Shown here piece by piece: positions 11,065 through 20,309 of a stretch of DNA of 33,685 nt. The stretch covers positions 585,790 to 619,474 of the forward strand of contig NW_006763292.1 in NCBI RefSeq assembly GCF_000218685.1, in the 5' to 3' direction. Below the pieces are notes generated by a model. It was not told the DNA's origin. It ran no database searches and was given only the letters and a program-made list of their open reading frames with translations. Made by a program: the position numbers and the translations under genes. Numbering within the stretch: the stretch's first letter is position 1; the number at the start of each line of letters is the position of its first letter. This DNA is from Serpula lacrymans var. lacrymans S7.9. Taxonomy: Eukaryota; Basidiomycota; Agaricomycetes; Boletales; Serpulaceae.

Positions 11065-11283
11065 ACAATTAATGAAAAAACTTGAAAATAGTTAATATAT
11101 TTGATTATATTTTGGACCTACAAGATTTTGCGAGAATAATGTATTTTGGTTTACATATATCCATGGATACTATGTTTTGTGTGGAAAAATAGAAATATGT
11201 TAACAAAAATACATTAATCTTACAAAATGTAGTAGGTTCAAAATATAATCAAATATTTTAACAGGCTTTTTCATCAATTTTGG
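11065..11283. repeat. Fold-back (MITE-like) element with ~90-bp arms
   Basis: The left arm (about 11065-11160) and the reverse complement of the right arm (about 11175-11283) align over most of their length. Shared blocks include TGAAAAA, ATATTTGATTATATTTTG, ACCTAC and AATGTATTTTGGTT/AATGTATTTTTGTT. The whole unit would fold into one long imperfect hairpin around the centre near 11165. No target duplication could be fixed and no coding capacity exists. It is best read as a non-autonomous inverted-repeat element. Confidence 0.75.
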
Positions 11284-11548
11284 CAAAAGTCAGTTATGCT
11301 TGCTGTGTATATCTATTCAAGTTCCCTGCCCAGGCACTGACCTTGTCGCTGAGTTTGATGCTTTAGTAGGGCTGGGCAACACTCTCGTCGGCATGCAAGC
11401 TATTTGTGGCATATCCCTTATAATGTATCTGAATTTTTGGGATTTGTTAAGTTGTTCAGTCATCTCAAGTCATGTTGGAATAACAATAAATTGCTTTTAC
11501 TAGCTGAGTTTCAATTTGACCAAAATACAGCGCCTTTCACTTGTTCTA
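11284..11548. other. Spacer with short overlapping frames
   Basis: Frames at 11300-11503 and 11404-11673 (plus) overlap each other and the next entry. They could be exons or pieces of a decayed gene, but splice sites and family are not clear. Confidence 0.25.
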
Positions 11549-12079
11549 ATGCCAGCAGTGGCCTACATTCAAGCACAAGCCAACCAGGAGGAGCGCAGAT
11601 TATCCAGGGTACTTCCATTTCCTCTGACATATTTCTCAAATTCGCCTATCTTCCAGCAGGGGTCAGCTGGTGAGTCCATCAGTATGAACTCATTATGCAA
11701 TCAACTCTCAATCAAACCCCAAATCAACTGGAATCTTGGTGATTGGATTGACAGTGTGATGAGAGATCCTAGTGGTAATTTGGGCCTCTTTTTTGCATTC
11801 AGAATTGATACTGATGGAGTTTCTAGCATTGCCTTCTGCTCTGAAAACCATGGAGCAGTCATATCCTGGAATAATGTGGAACTTCTTGCTATCAAACATT
11901 ACAGAGTCTTTCTTATTTCCGTTAACATGTTCCCCAATAAATCTCAAATAAAAGCATTAGCCAAATTGTTGTTGAATAAGACCATTGGCTTATTGAAGGA
12001 TCATTCAGACTTTGTACATTTAGTAAGGCTTTTACTCTATATATTCTTGGTATCCAGCCTGACATTTCTTCCTAGCTAA
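11549..12079 (+). CDS. Unrecognised protein-like frame, possibly a gene remnant
   Basis: From the first ATG (11549) the frame is open for 176 residues to a TAG at 12077-12079. The composition looks coding: a hydrophilic N-terminal third, GNLGLFFAFRIDTDG and SENHGAVISWNNVELL in the middle, and a hydrophobic C-terminus (LLLYIFLVSSLTFL) that could be a membrane segment or a product of decay. The frame also extends upstream without an ATG. A further coding-like stretch at 12297-12440 ends at CCCAG followed by GTATGT, a good donor, so a multi-exon gene is possible. I do not recognise the family. Mobile-element debris on both sides makes a decayed gene as likely as a live one. Confidence 0.3.
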   Translation: MPAVAYIQAQANQEERRLSRVLPFPLTYFSNSPIFQQGSAGESISMNSLCNQLSIKPQINWNLGDWIDSVMRDPSGNLGLFFAFRIDTDGVSSIAFCSENHGAVISWNNVELLAIKHYRVFLISVNMFPNKSQIKALAKLLLNKTIGLLKDHSDFVHLVRLLLYIFLVSSLTFLPS

Positions 12080-12898
12080 ATTTTGTTTCAGCCTGTTCAT
12101 TTCTCCCTTTAAGTTGAACAGGATAAAATTTAAGATAAAGCATGGCCAGATTCAGGTGTGAGGTGACAGTGGCCTATCATATTATACACTAAACACACCT
12201 ATAATCCTGAGGATCCCTGGAATGACCTACTGAGGAGTGGTTTGCTTATTAATGTGAAATTTTTATTATCGTGCTAGCTATTCACTATACTAATGTTTGT
12301 TTTCAATTCAGGCATTCAAACACATTTTCACCTCCCCAAATTCTGTTGACCAAGGAGCAAAAGCCACTTGTTCAAGCAATACACACATTCACAACATGTG
12401 TTTGGTTGCAAAAGCTTCAATCACATGTGGCTACCCAGGTATGTATCTAATCTGTCTTTTGATTTTGCTTTCTATCCTAAGCATATTGTACTTACTAGGT
12501 TCGTTTTGTGCTAACTTCAGCACAAATATTTTCTCGCACAGATTTAACAACTAACTTGGAACATTTCTATTCTGAATCTCCTTGACAACCTTGATAAAAA
12601 AGATAAAATCAATCAGCTGATAGCATGGTGGAATCAGTAGGTGCCTCTTAGAATTAGTTTACTCTACTTTTCATACAGCCAAATTTTCCCTGTATATTCC
12701 CTCACCTGAAAATATTCCCTCAAAAAATAGTGCCCTTGCCAAAATCTGTGAGAAACAAGCTACCTTGAAAAGGTCTAGCCAAGTTAACAGGACAATAGGT
12801 ACCAGCAATGGTACTTTGGGGGTTTGAATAGGGACCAATGTATATCTGATTGTTGTTGGTATACTATAGTACCTTGAGAACTTTGCAACACCTATTAT
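12080..12898. other. Spacer with one coding-like scrap
   Basis: It holds the scrap at about 12297-12440 mentioned with the previous entry. Otherwise it is AT-rich sequence up to the outer end of element D. Confidence 0.3.
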
Positions 12899-13155
12899 AA
12901 TTCTGATAAACAGAAGACTCAGTCTGAATACTTGAGAATTTTATATCTATTATTCTAACCTGATAAACAGAAGACTGATAGACTATAAGTAAAACTATAT
13001 GTAGTAGAGAAATGAACATATTGCTCACCTCAGTCCAAGTACTTGAGAACTGAGGTGGCAACATGCTGTGTGGGTGAATATAAACACAGTATTATGTAAT
13101 TGCTTGCCTATGCTAGAGTTGCTTTGAAAAACAAAAGAACTGATAAAAAACAACA
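12899..13155 (-). repeat. 3' LTR of element D
   Basis: It matches 18496-18752 closely and is the same length. The 17-mer CTGATAAACAGAAGACT occurs twice inside it, near 12903 and 12959. The internal side reads GAGTGGGTG on the minus strand, a short purine tract of the kind that primes plus-strand synthesis. Confidence 0.88.
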
Positions 13156-14645
13156 CACCCACTCAACAAGGGCATAGTTACTTTAAACCCATAGATAAAA
13201 TAAATGTTTTGTGCTTTAAACGTTGTAGTCCTTTTGTTAGCACATCCACAGCTTGCTCTCCAGTTGGCACATATTCAAGACTGATATCCCCTCTTTCCAG
13301 TCTCTCTCGGATGAAGTGGTGTCTGATGTCTATATGCTTGGTGCATTGGTGGAAAGTTGCATTTTTGGCTAACACTAAAGCTGATTTATTGTCGACCTTT
13401 AATGTGGTAGGTCCAACTGGAAAACCAACTCTGCAAGCAGAGTATGTAACCATAGAGCTTCCTTTGTAGCAGCTGATTCTGCAACATATTCTGCTTTGGT
13501 GCTACTAAAGATTGTTGTTTTCATGACCAAGTTATGGCTCCCCCATACAGCAAGTAAACACAACCAGATATGGATCATCTATTATTTATGTCTGCACCCC
13601 AACATAACCAGTGAAGGTTTTATTTGCATTTGCAGATCCATACAACAGAGAAAAATTAGTAGCACCCTTGAGGTATCTGTAAACCTGTTTCATTGCATTC
13701 CAGTGAGTCAAACCTGGTGTTGCTGTGTGCTTGTTCAGAATGCCTACTGCATAGGCCAGATCTGGTCTTGTACCCAGCATGAGGTTCCATAGGAGTGACT
13801 ACAGGCCTACATTTGGCTATTTTAAACTGAACTAGTACAGAGTTAATATACTAATGCTGGGACAATTTGATGCTTCAGTTTGGGCAGTCTCAAATGATCT
13901 CCATGTTGAGGACCCAGTGGGCTTCTCCTAGATTTTTCATTTCATATATCTGGCTTAATTTGGCCTTAAGTTGCTTTATTGCATTTAGGTCATTTGAGAT
14001 TAGCAGCTCGTCATTGACATATATTGCCACTATAACATATGTCTTATTATGCCTCTTGTAGGAGATTGCATGGTTTGATTTATATCGAGTGAATCCTAGG
14101 CATTCAAACTCTGATTGGATTTTGGCATACCAAGCTCAGCTAGCTTTCTTTAGTCCGTAGATTGAACACTTTAACTTCCATACTTTGGGTTTTGATAGAC
14201 CAAATCCTGGGGGGGCATTCCATGAATATCTCCTTGTCAAGATCACCATTTAGGTACACTGCCTTTACATTTATATGATGGATTTTGAGGTTATGACTGG
14301 CTGCTAGAGTAAGTAGAGTGTGTATCAATGCAAATTAGTCACAGGGGTGAAAATTTGACTGTAATTGACTCCCTCAGCTTGCAGGAATCCTTTTGCTATG
14401 ACTTGTGCCTTGAATTTTAAAAATTTGTTGTCTGGGCCTCTTTTCACTCAATAGACCCATTTTGAACCTACCATCTTTCTATTTTTCTGCCCTTTTACCT
14501 CGTCAAAAAGGTCAACCTTCTTGAAAATGGCCATTTTAACCAGCATGGCGGCATGCCAGCTCTCAGTGTCTGGTCTATTCATGGCTTTGTGGTATGTGGT
14601 TGGTTCAGAGTTGACTTATAATGCCTTGTATGTATGTTCATCACA

Positions 14646-15219
14646 AAAAACACTTTGGCTATATAGCAGAGGCAATACTATTTATGCTATTATAGCTCTC
14701 ATAGTACTATAAGTTTGAGCACACATGTATAATCTTATATAGCTAGCCAAGGCATTATAATGGCTCATATAGCTCTAATAGCCTATATAGCTGTTAAGAC
14801 CATAGTACATATTTATAGCAATGCTTTATCTAAGTATAAGTTGTGACAATGTGTAAAACAAATGACAAGTCCATAGAAGGTCAATATATTACACATGTAT
14901 AGTATATTTTGTAAGCCTTTATGGTGTAGTGGATAAATGTGTGGTATGTGGCTGTAAGTTTATTGGTCAGCAAAAAAGGGGACCAACAGGTTGAGAGTTC
15001 AAACCTTGTGTGTGTGATTATTTTTTTAAATCAGCCATAAGCTCTCTCATAGCTTATATATCAGCTATATGCTATAAGTGCTATAAGAGGCCTATAAGAG
15101 TACTATAAGAGCACATTGTTCCTGAATAGATGTTGGGGTTTCTATTGCAGCTATAATCACTATGACAACTATATTTGCAACTATAGTACTATTAGAGTCT
15201 ATATAGCCAAAGTGTTTTT
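14646..15219. mobile_element. MITE-like insertion with 21-bp perfect TIRs inside D
   Basis: Perfect 21-bp terminal inverted repeats lie at 14646-14666 and 15199-15219 (core CACTTTGGCTATATAG and its reverse complement). Outside them stand ATGTTCATCACA (14634-14645) and ATGTTTGTCACA (15224-15235), identical at 10 of 12 positions and so a candidate long target duplication. The copia frame reads CDKHQ on one side and CDEHTYKAL on the other, as expected if the site was duplicated. The interior is AT-rich with many TATAG words, encodes nothing, and carries a tRNA-like module at 14915-15027. A 9-12-bp duplication would suggest a Mutator-like family; that is inference. Confidence 0.75.
14915..15027 (+). 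repeat. tRNA-like, SINE-type module
   Basis: It contains an A-box match TGGTGTAGTGG (14922-14932), a B-box match GTTCAAACC (14997-15005), a 6-bp stem TTGGTC/GACCAA (14963-14968 and 14981-14986) placed like a long variable arm, and a T7 run at 15021-15027 that could end RNA polymerase III transcription. The acceptor and T stems do not pair well, so it is not a working tRNA gene. A tRNA-derived SINE head or a decayed tRNA-Leu/Ser-like gene are both possible. Confidence 0.4.
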
Positions 15220-15930
15220 CCTGATGTTTGTCACAAGGTGAGTCTGTTTTCTCATGGTTATTTGTGTCCTCGCTGACTTCACAGGGCATCTCTGCACGCC
15301 CCCCAACCTTGTTGTCCCTTACCTCATCCCTCTCCTCTGCCTTCTCCTATATTGTCTTGGACTTATATGCATTTATGAAGAAACACTATTGTCATTGTGG
15401 ATTGGCGCTTTTTGAGTACATGAGGAACATCAGATGGCAGGAGGTGGTATAGGATGAGGACATGGAGTGGAAGGACCCTGGGATGTGGGAGAAGGTTGAG
15501 TTGAGTGATGTTTGGCCTTTGTCAACAGTCTGCAACTCGTGGCAGGTGCATCAAACTTGTTGGTGCCTTTGAGCTGACCTGTTTGCTCTTTTGTAGATAA
15601 TTTAGGGGCCTCAAATGGCTTATCAATGGGATCAGCGACTCAATTTGCATCAAAAGATGCCTCGTCAAGCTTAATTTCCCCATCACCCTCTCTGCTCAAG
15701 CTGTTGTTGTTGTCCGCGTCCGGAATGAGGGTGGATTCAATTTCTGCAACCAGATGTAGCTCTGGCAGGTAAGTGCCTTTGTCTACCTGTGGTTGATTAA
15801 TCCTCTCATTACTCAACAGTACACAAGTTAGGCCCGCTTTATTGTCTTCCATGAAGACAACATCTCTATACTTGATTATACATCCTGATGCTCTGTGCAA
15901 GCATACATAGGTGTGCCTGTGTGGGGTGTA

Positions 15931-16331
15931 TGTTACAATTAAAATACCAGCACCTACTTACACTTCACTTTTGTACTTCTACTTTTATTTTCCAAGTCAC
16001 ATGACCAGTCATGTGACCATTTACTTTACTTTACATTTTTGACTTTTCATAGTCACATGACCAGTCATGTGATACATTACCTGACCAGTGTCTAGACTCA
16101 TCATGTGACCGGTCACATGCTAGACATTGGACTTTGAACTTTATTTACAACTGTACAGTACCTCATATATTTTAGTATATATACAAGAGCAATACATGGA
16201 GAAGGACTCAGCGAGTCCTCCTGTTGTCTAGCACAACTAACTCACTGCAGGCTAAGGGGTAACCACTCCCCATCATCTTCTTTATAGTGTGTTCCTGTGT
16301 GCGCCGGAGTAAATAACTCTTGGTTGTTACA
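15931..16331 (+). mobile_element. Solo LTR of family G2 inserted in integrase of D
   Basis: The 401-bp unit begins TGTTACAATT, ends TTGGTTGTTACA and is flanked by the exact 5-bp duplication GTGTA (15926-15930 and 16332-16336). It holds TATATATA-type promoter sequence near 16176 and three CATGTG palindromes upstream of it. Its last ~140 bp (ACTCAGCGAGTCCTCCTGTTG to the end) are shared with family G1, while the first part differs. The integrase frame of D reads up to it on one side and resumes on the other, so it landed in D. Confidence 0.93.
15997..16119. promoter_or_regulatory. Three CATGTG palindromes in U3-like part of G2 LTR
   Basis: TCACATGACCAGTCATGTGA occurs at 15997-16016 and again at 16053-16072, and the perfect palindrome CATGTGACCGGTCACATG is at 16102-16119. 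E-box-like palindromes repeated upstream of the TATA are what an LTR enhancer with paired basic-region factors might look like; no factor is shown. A variant (TCACATGACTGGTCATGTGA) is kept in the LTR fragment at 21672-21691. Confidence 0.5.
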
Positions 16332-17620
16332 GTGTACCCAACATATACACATTCAAGCATTTTTGCATCAAGTTTACCGCTTTTTTCATCAGATATGTGA
16401 ATATACACTGCACCTGAATGTTTGTAGATGGGAAACTGAAGGCTGTTTCCTGAGAATGCTTCCTGAGGGGTTACTTTTTCTTGTAGTGCACGTGTAGGGA
16501 CTCGGTTAATCATGTGGGCAAAATATAGCACTGCATGACCCCAACAGGATTTGGGCAGTTCTGTGCTTTAAAGCATGCTATATGCCATTTCCATAATGGT
16601 ACAATTCATTTGTTTGGCCACACCGTTTTCTTGAGGCATGTAGGCATTGGTTTTCTTGTGATGGATCCACTTGGACTTGAGGTAAGTTTTGAATTCTTTG
16701 GATCACCACCTCCATCACTTCTGAAAAAATTTGCTCACTGACCAGTTTCGTTTGTTGCCCTTGTTAGGTATTATTTTGTGCAGGTGAATGCTTCATCCTT
16801 TGTTTTTAATAGTTTCACAAGCAGATTATGTGAATGTCCATCAATGAAGGTGATGAAATATGTATTCCCCAAGCGTGTAGAGACTAACATAGGTCGACAG
16901 ATATCTGAATATGTCCTGTGTAGAACACAAGGATTTTTGACTTCAGTTTTTTTTGGTATGGTTTTTCTGGTCTGTTTCCCTGCTAAACAGAGTCTACAGT
17001 CCTCCCTCTTTATGTCTGGTTTTCCAACAATTTCTAGGCCTCTAACTATCTCATTTTTAGGCTTGGCAGTGCATCTGATGGAAGCAAGGCCACACAGGCT
17101 CATTGAGGTATGTGCAGTGTTGCATCTAGTATGTAAAGGTTTTTATGCTTGTGCACTAATGCAGCCTTTTGTCCCTTCCATAGTATTTTCCAAAGGCTGT
17201 TCTTGAGCCTTATTTTGTAGCCTTTGCTTGATAATCTGGATAGTGACATCAGGTTATTATGCAAATTGGGAAAGTAGTAGATGTCCTGTAGCATGGTTTG
17301 ACAAGTGATCTGATTTCCTATACAGACATCCAGCTTGATGCAGCCTATCCCAGTGGCCAAGACTAATCTGTTATCTCCAAGTATAACTGTTTCAGGTGGG
17401 ATGGTCTTGTAAAAGGTGACTAACTAGTCATGACGGGACATTATATCTGCTGATGCTCCAGAATCAATGATCCAGGAGTCATTGTTTTGAGAGCAAAAAT
17501 CCTTTGGCTTCATTAGGTTGGCCATGAAGAGCTGTATAAGTTTTTCATCCAAGGTTTTTTCTATTTTAGCTGCAAGCTCAGGTTTGTTCTTCTTAGCACT
17601 TGCTTTGGCTGCCTCATCAG

Positions 17621-18418
17621 CCTTCTTTATGCAACAGTCTTTTTTGATGTGGCCAAGTTTTCCACAACTGGAATAGAAACATTTTTTTTTCTTATTCTTT
17701 TTGGGCTTCTCTTTTGGCTTATGCTTCAACACTTTAGTTGCAAGTGCTGAGTGTTAGCTTCCTTTGGGATTTCTCCTCAATTAGGATTTGTCTGATATGG
17801 CGTTCATTGACAGTTTGTCTTCAGCAGGCATCAGGATTGTGCAAAGAGTGGAGTATGAGGGTGGTAACGAGATAACCATAGTCACTGCTACTAATGAGTC
17901 ATCTAAAGGCTGTCCAAGCGAAGCTAACACATGTGCCTTTTGGCGCATGCTGTTTAGTTGGGGTTCTAGGGTTGTGTCCTTGGTTAAGTTGCCTCGATAT
18001 AATTTGCCTATCAGGTAAGCAATAGTTTGCTCGTGTTTCCCTTCACAGTGATTCTTGAGCTGAGTCCATACTTCTTTGGCACTTGTTAAATAGAGCACTC
18101 CGTTTAAGGGTTTATCCTTCAAGGTGAGTGATATTTGGGCCCTAGCTTCGTTGTTTTTCTGATTGCATTTAGCTTGTTCTACTGGTTTCAGTCCCCTGGA
18201 TCTATATCTGACCCTTCAATTATAACTAGTAGGCCATAAATATCCAAGATTATCTGGATTTGGTACTTCCACACTTGGAAGTTTGAGCTGTCATTTTCAA
18301 GTGACGGAATGTCATAGAGGCGGCTTGATCCATGAGCTACTTTACCAGATATGCTGGCTGACAACATTGTTGTCAGAGTGGCACCAGTTTGGGAGATTGG
18401 TGATGTCATAGTGGACAT
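17621..18418 (-). pseudogene. Copia gag of element D, broken
   Basis: The reading starts at ATG 18418 (MSTMTSPISQTG) and gives a gag N-terminus with NDSSNFQVWKYQIQIIL before a stop near 18188. The UBN2-type gag core follows at 17781-18122 (AKEVWTQLKNHCEGKHEQT; LGQPLDDSLVAV). A lysine-rich nucleocapsid part with a zinc-knuckle-like CFYSSCGKLGHIKKDC lies at about 17633-17690, where the first spacing is CX4C rather than the usual CX2C. Three frames are used, so no single gag protein can be made now. Confidence 0.82.
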
Positions 18419-18480
18419 GATAGTTTGATGGAATGTGATTCAACAAATGGCTTTTTGAGTTTAAGCTTCAGAAGAGAGCA

Positions 18481-18490
18481 GGGCTCATAA
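18481..18490 (-). promoter_or_regulatory. Primer binding site of D, initiator Met tRNA half
   Basis: The plus strand reads GGGCTCATAA, identical to the anticodon arm of initiator methionine tRNA. The minus-strand element RNA would carry its complement TTATGAGCCC beside its 5' LTR. It lies 5 nt inside the assigned LTR edge. Priming from an internally cut initiator tRNA is known for copia and Ty5; use here is inferred. Confidence 0.6.
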
Positions 18491-18495
18491 TCTAT

Positions 18496-18752
18496 AACTC
18501 TGATAAACAGAAGACTCAGTCTAAATACTTGAGAACTTTATATTTATTATTCTAACCTGATAAACAGAAGACTAATAAACTGTAAGTAAAACTGTATGTA
18601 CTAGAGAAATGGACATGTTGCTCACCTTAGTCTAAATACTTGAGAACTGAGGTGGCAACATGCTGCGTGGGTGAATATAAACACAGTATTATGTAATTGC
18701 TTGCCTATGCTAGAGTTGTTTTGAGATACAAAAGAACTGATAAAAAACAACA
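18496..18752 (-). repeat. 5' LTR of element D
   Basis: It pairs with the LTR at 12899-13155 at equal length with scattered substitutions, mostly transitions. Its outer end is ...AACAACA followed by ATTAT. Confidence 0.88.
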
Positions 18753-18757
18753 ATTAT

Positions 18758-19575
18758 TTTTATTTTTCCTATAATATTCCTGGGCCCAATAGTCCAGGTT
18801 CCCACTGCAATAATGAAATTAATAAATGTCCCTGGAATTTTAGTTGTTGACTGTACATGATGACATAAGATTGAACTTTTGGGATGTGTCTACATTAGTA
18901 GAATATTATGGCAGATTCTTACTAGTTGTGGACATTTAGGGGATCAGTCAGAGCCATGACTTGTGCTTCCTTATCAGAGACAAGGAAAAGTGGATGCTTT
19001 CTCATATTAAAAAATCATATGTGTACCACTTCTTGTCCGGGTTGGTCTTTCATCTTTTGCTTCTTAACTGTTGATTGCAGAGTGAACCATCATTTAGCTA
19101 GTTTCCTGACTGAACATGGCCACTACATCATGGGCAAAGCAGAATTATTGGATGCCTATCAAAATAATCAACGCCACAGCCATGGTATGACTGGTGCTGA
19201 CACTTGTCTTTCCACTTAGCAATAGATCAACACAATACTTGTCTCTGATTGGTCTCACTCATTTTGACTACAAGCAATGTCTTTGTGCACCTTAATACTT
19301 GTAACGGATACATGTTACTTCATTACTTGTTACAGTCACATTTCCTTTTTCATTCATTTACCATAATTCTAACACTCTTTTATTGCTTGTAGAACTACTG
19401 CCGCTCATTAGTTTATTTAGGTTTCCTTAAAATTGTAGAAATTATACCATGTAAGCGAACTTTGGAGCTTCGCCCAAAGATTTACTCTGTGATTATAACC
19501 AGCTTTTTGTGGCCACCATTGTTCTTTCACATGATATTTATATATGTTTGTTATATAAGAAGCATGTATTTATAT
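18758..19575. other. Spacer between elements D and C
   Basis: No supported gene. A plus-strand frame at 18926-19219 is unrecognised and carries no motif I can name. Confidence 0.35.
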
Positions 19576-19809
19576 TGTTACGGCATTCATTTGCCAAAGG
19601 AATCCTTTTCCCGCGCCTTTTCCCATGTCCTGAGGGACCAAATATCCAACAAGACTCCAACACCTATTCATGTATATAAAGGCTCTCTGACTCGTCCCAG
19701 GGAGCCCAGTGTTCTTAGGAATAGCAGACTTGAAACTGTGATCTCTGGTGCGCTCAAGACATCTCTCATCTTTCCATTTTCACTCCTGTGACGTTCAGTG
19801 ACCCTTACA
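19576..19809 (+). mobile_element. Possible solo LTR, unrelated to G, C or D
   Basis: The unit starts TGTTACGGCATTC and ends GACCCTTACA, is richer in GC than its surroundings, and has a TATA-like TGTATATAAAGG about 100 bp in. That architecture is common for fungal Ty3/gypsy LTRs. The flanking 5-mers (TATAT and ATACT) do not match, so an insertion boundary is not proven. The frame 19462-19791 across it is not considered a gene. Confidence 0.35.
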
Positions 19810-19947
19810 ATACTGCTCCAAGGTCTCCACAAAAGCTACTCATTGCCTAAATGCTTAACTTGTCAAGACCAAAATCATGTATAAACTGTTTTTTTATTCA
19901 ATCCTACCTTGAAAGAGATTGTTCATGATGAAAACTAGGTCCAGGTC

Positions 19948-20152
19948 TGTGAGCTGGCAAGCTGACTGAATAAAGATAATTGTACTGTAATGATATCAGT
20001 AAACTATCATATGGAAGTATATAGTGTACTCACAGTCCAACTGCCTTGCGAGAACTAAGGTAGTTGAACTATGGTCCGACGTTTTGACACTATGTGGCTG
20101 TACATATTAGTAATCAAATAATGGAGTCTATGATATGGGTTGTATTCCAACA
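19948..20152 (-). repeat. 3' LTR of element C (205 bp)
   Basis: It has TGTGAGCTGG at its outer end and TTCCAACA at its inner end. It is 52 bp shorter than its partner because it lacks a duplicated block. Confidence 0.92.
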
Positions 20153-20309
20153 CTCCCCTTCGGACCTAGCATAGTCCTATCATATATGTGAATCTATCAT
20201 GTTTGACTTTGGAAAGAGATTTTGTGAAAATGTCAGCTATCATATTGTTTGTAGGGCAAAAAGATAGTGTAACTTTATCATCTTCAACAACTTCTCGGAT
20301 GAAGTGATA

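Larger units (their letters stand above)
13178..17620 (-). pseudogene. Copia pol of element D, inactivated
   Basis: Minus-strand blocks in order are as follows. The protease motif IIDSGAS lies near 17460. The pre-integrase region and the integrase zinc CLAGK and YSDICRP lie at 16771-17103. The integrase end lies at 16340-16531 and continues on the far side of the inserted LTR at 15640-15925. The reverse transcriptase start KGFLQAEGVNY is near 14400. NVKAVYLNGDL follows, with the first catalytic Asp changed to Asn at 14269-14271. YVND replaces YVDD at 14010-14021. RNase H parts (MLGTRPDLAYAVG, VDNKSALVLAKN, KHIDIRHHF) lie at 13178-13780. Frames shift repeatedly. The lost Asp residues and stops mean no active enzyme could be made. 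Confidence 0.88.
12899..18752 (-). mobile_element. Ty1/copia retrotransposon D, near full length, nested
   Basis: Two 257-bp LTRs enclose gag, protease, integrase, reverse transcriptase and RNase H remnants in copia order, all on the minus strand. The outer 5 bp can be read as a target duplication ATTAT (12894-12898 and 18753-18757) if the left boundary is set at 12899. The TG...CA rule would instead put the boundary at 12904, with no matching duplication, so this edge is uncertain by 5 bp. Two later insertions sit inside it: a solo G2 LTR (15931-16331) and a TIR-bounded element (14646-15219). Removing both leaves about 4.9 kb, a normal copia length. Several stops and changed catalytic residues make it inactive. 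Confidence 0.88.

Noticed and set aside
14640..15220. A CRISPR-like array from the repeated TATAG words
   Set aside because: The words are irregularly spaced, not constant in length and lie within a TIR-bounded insertion in a eukaryotic genome.
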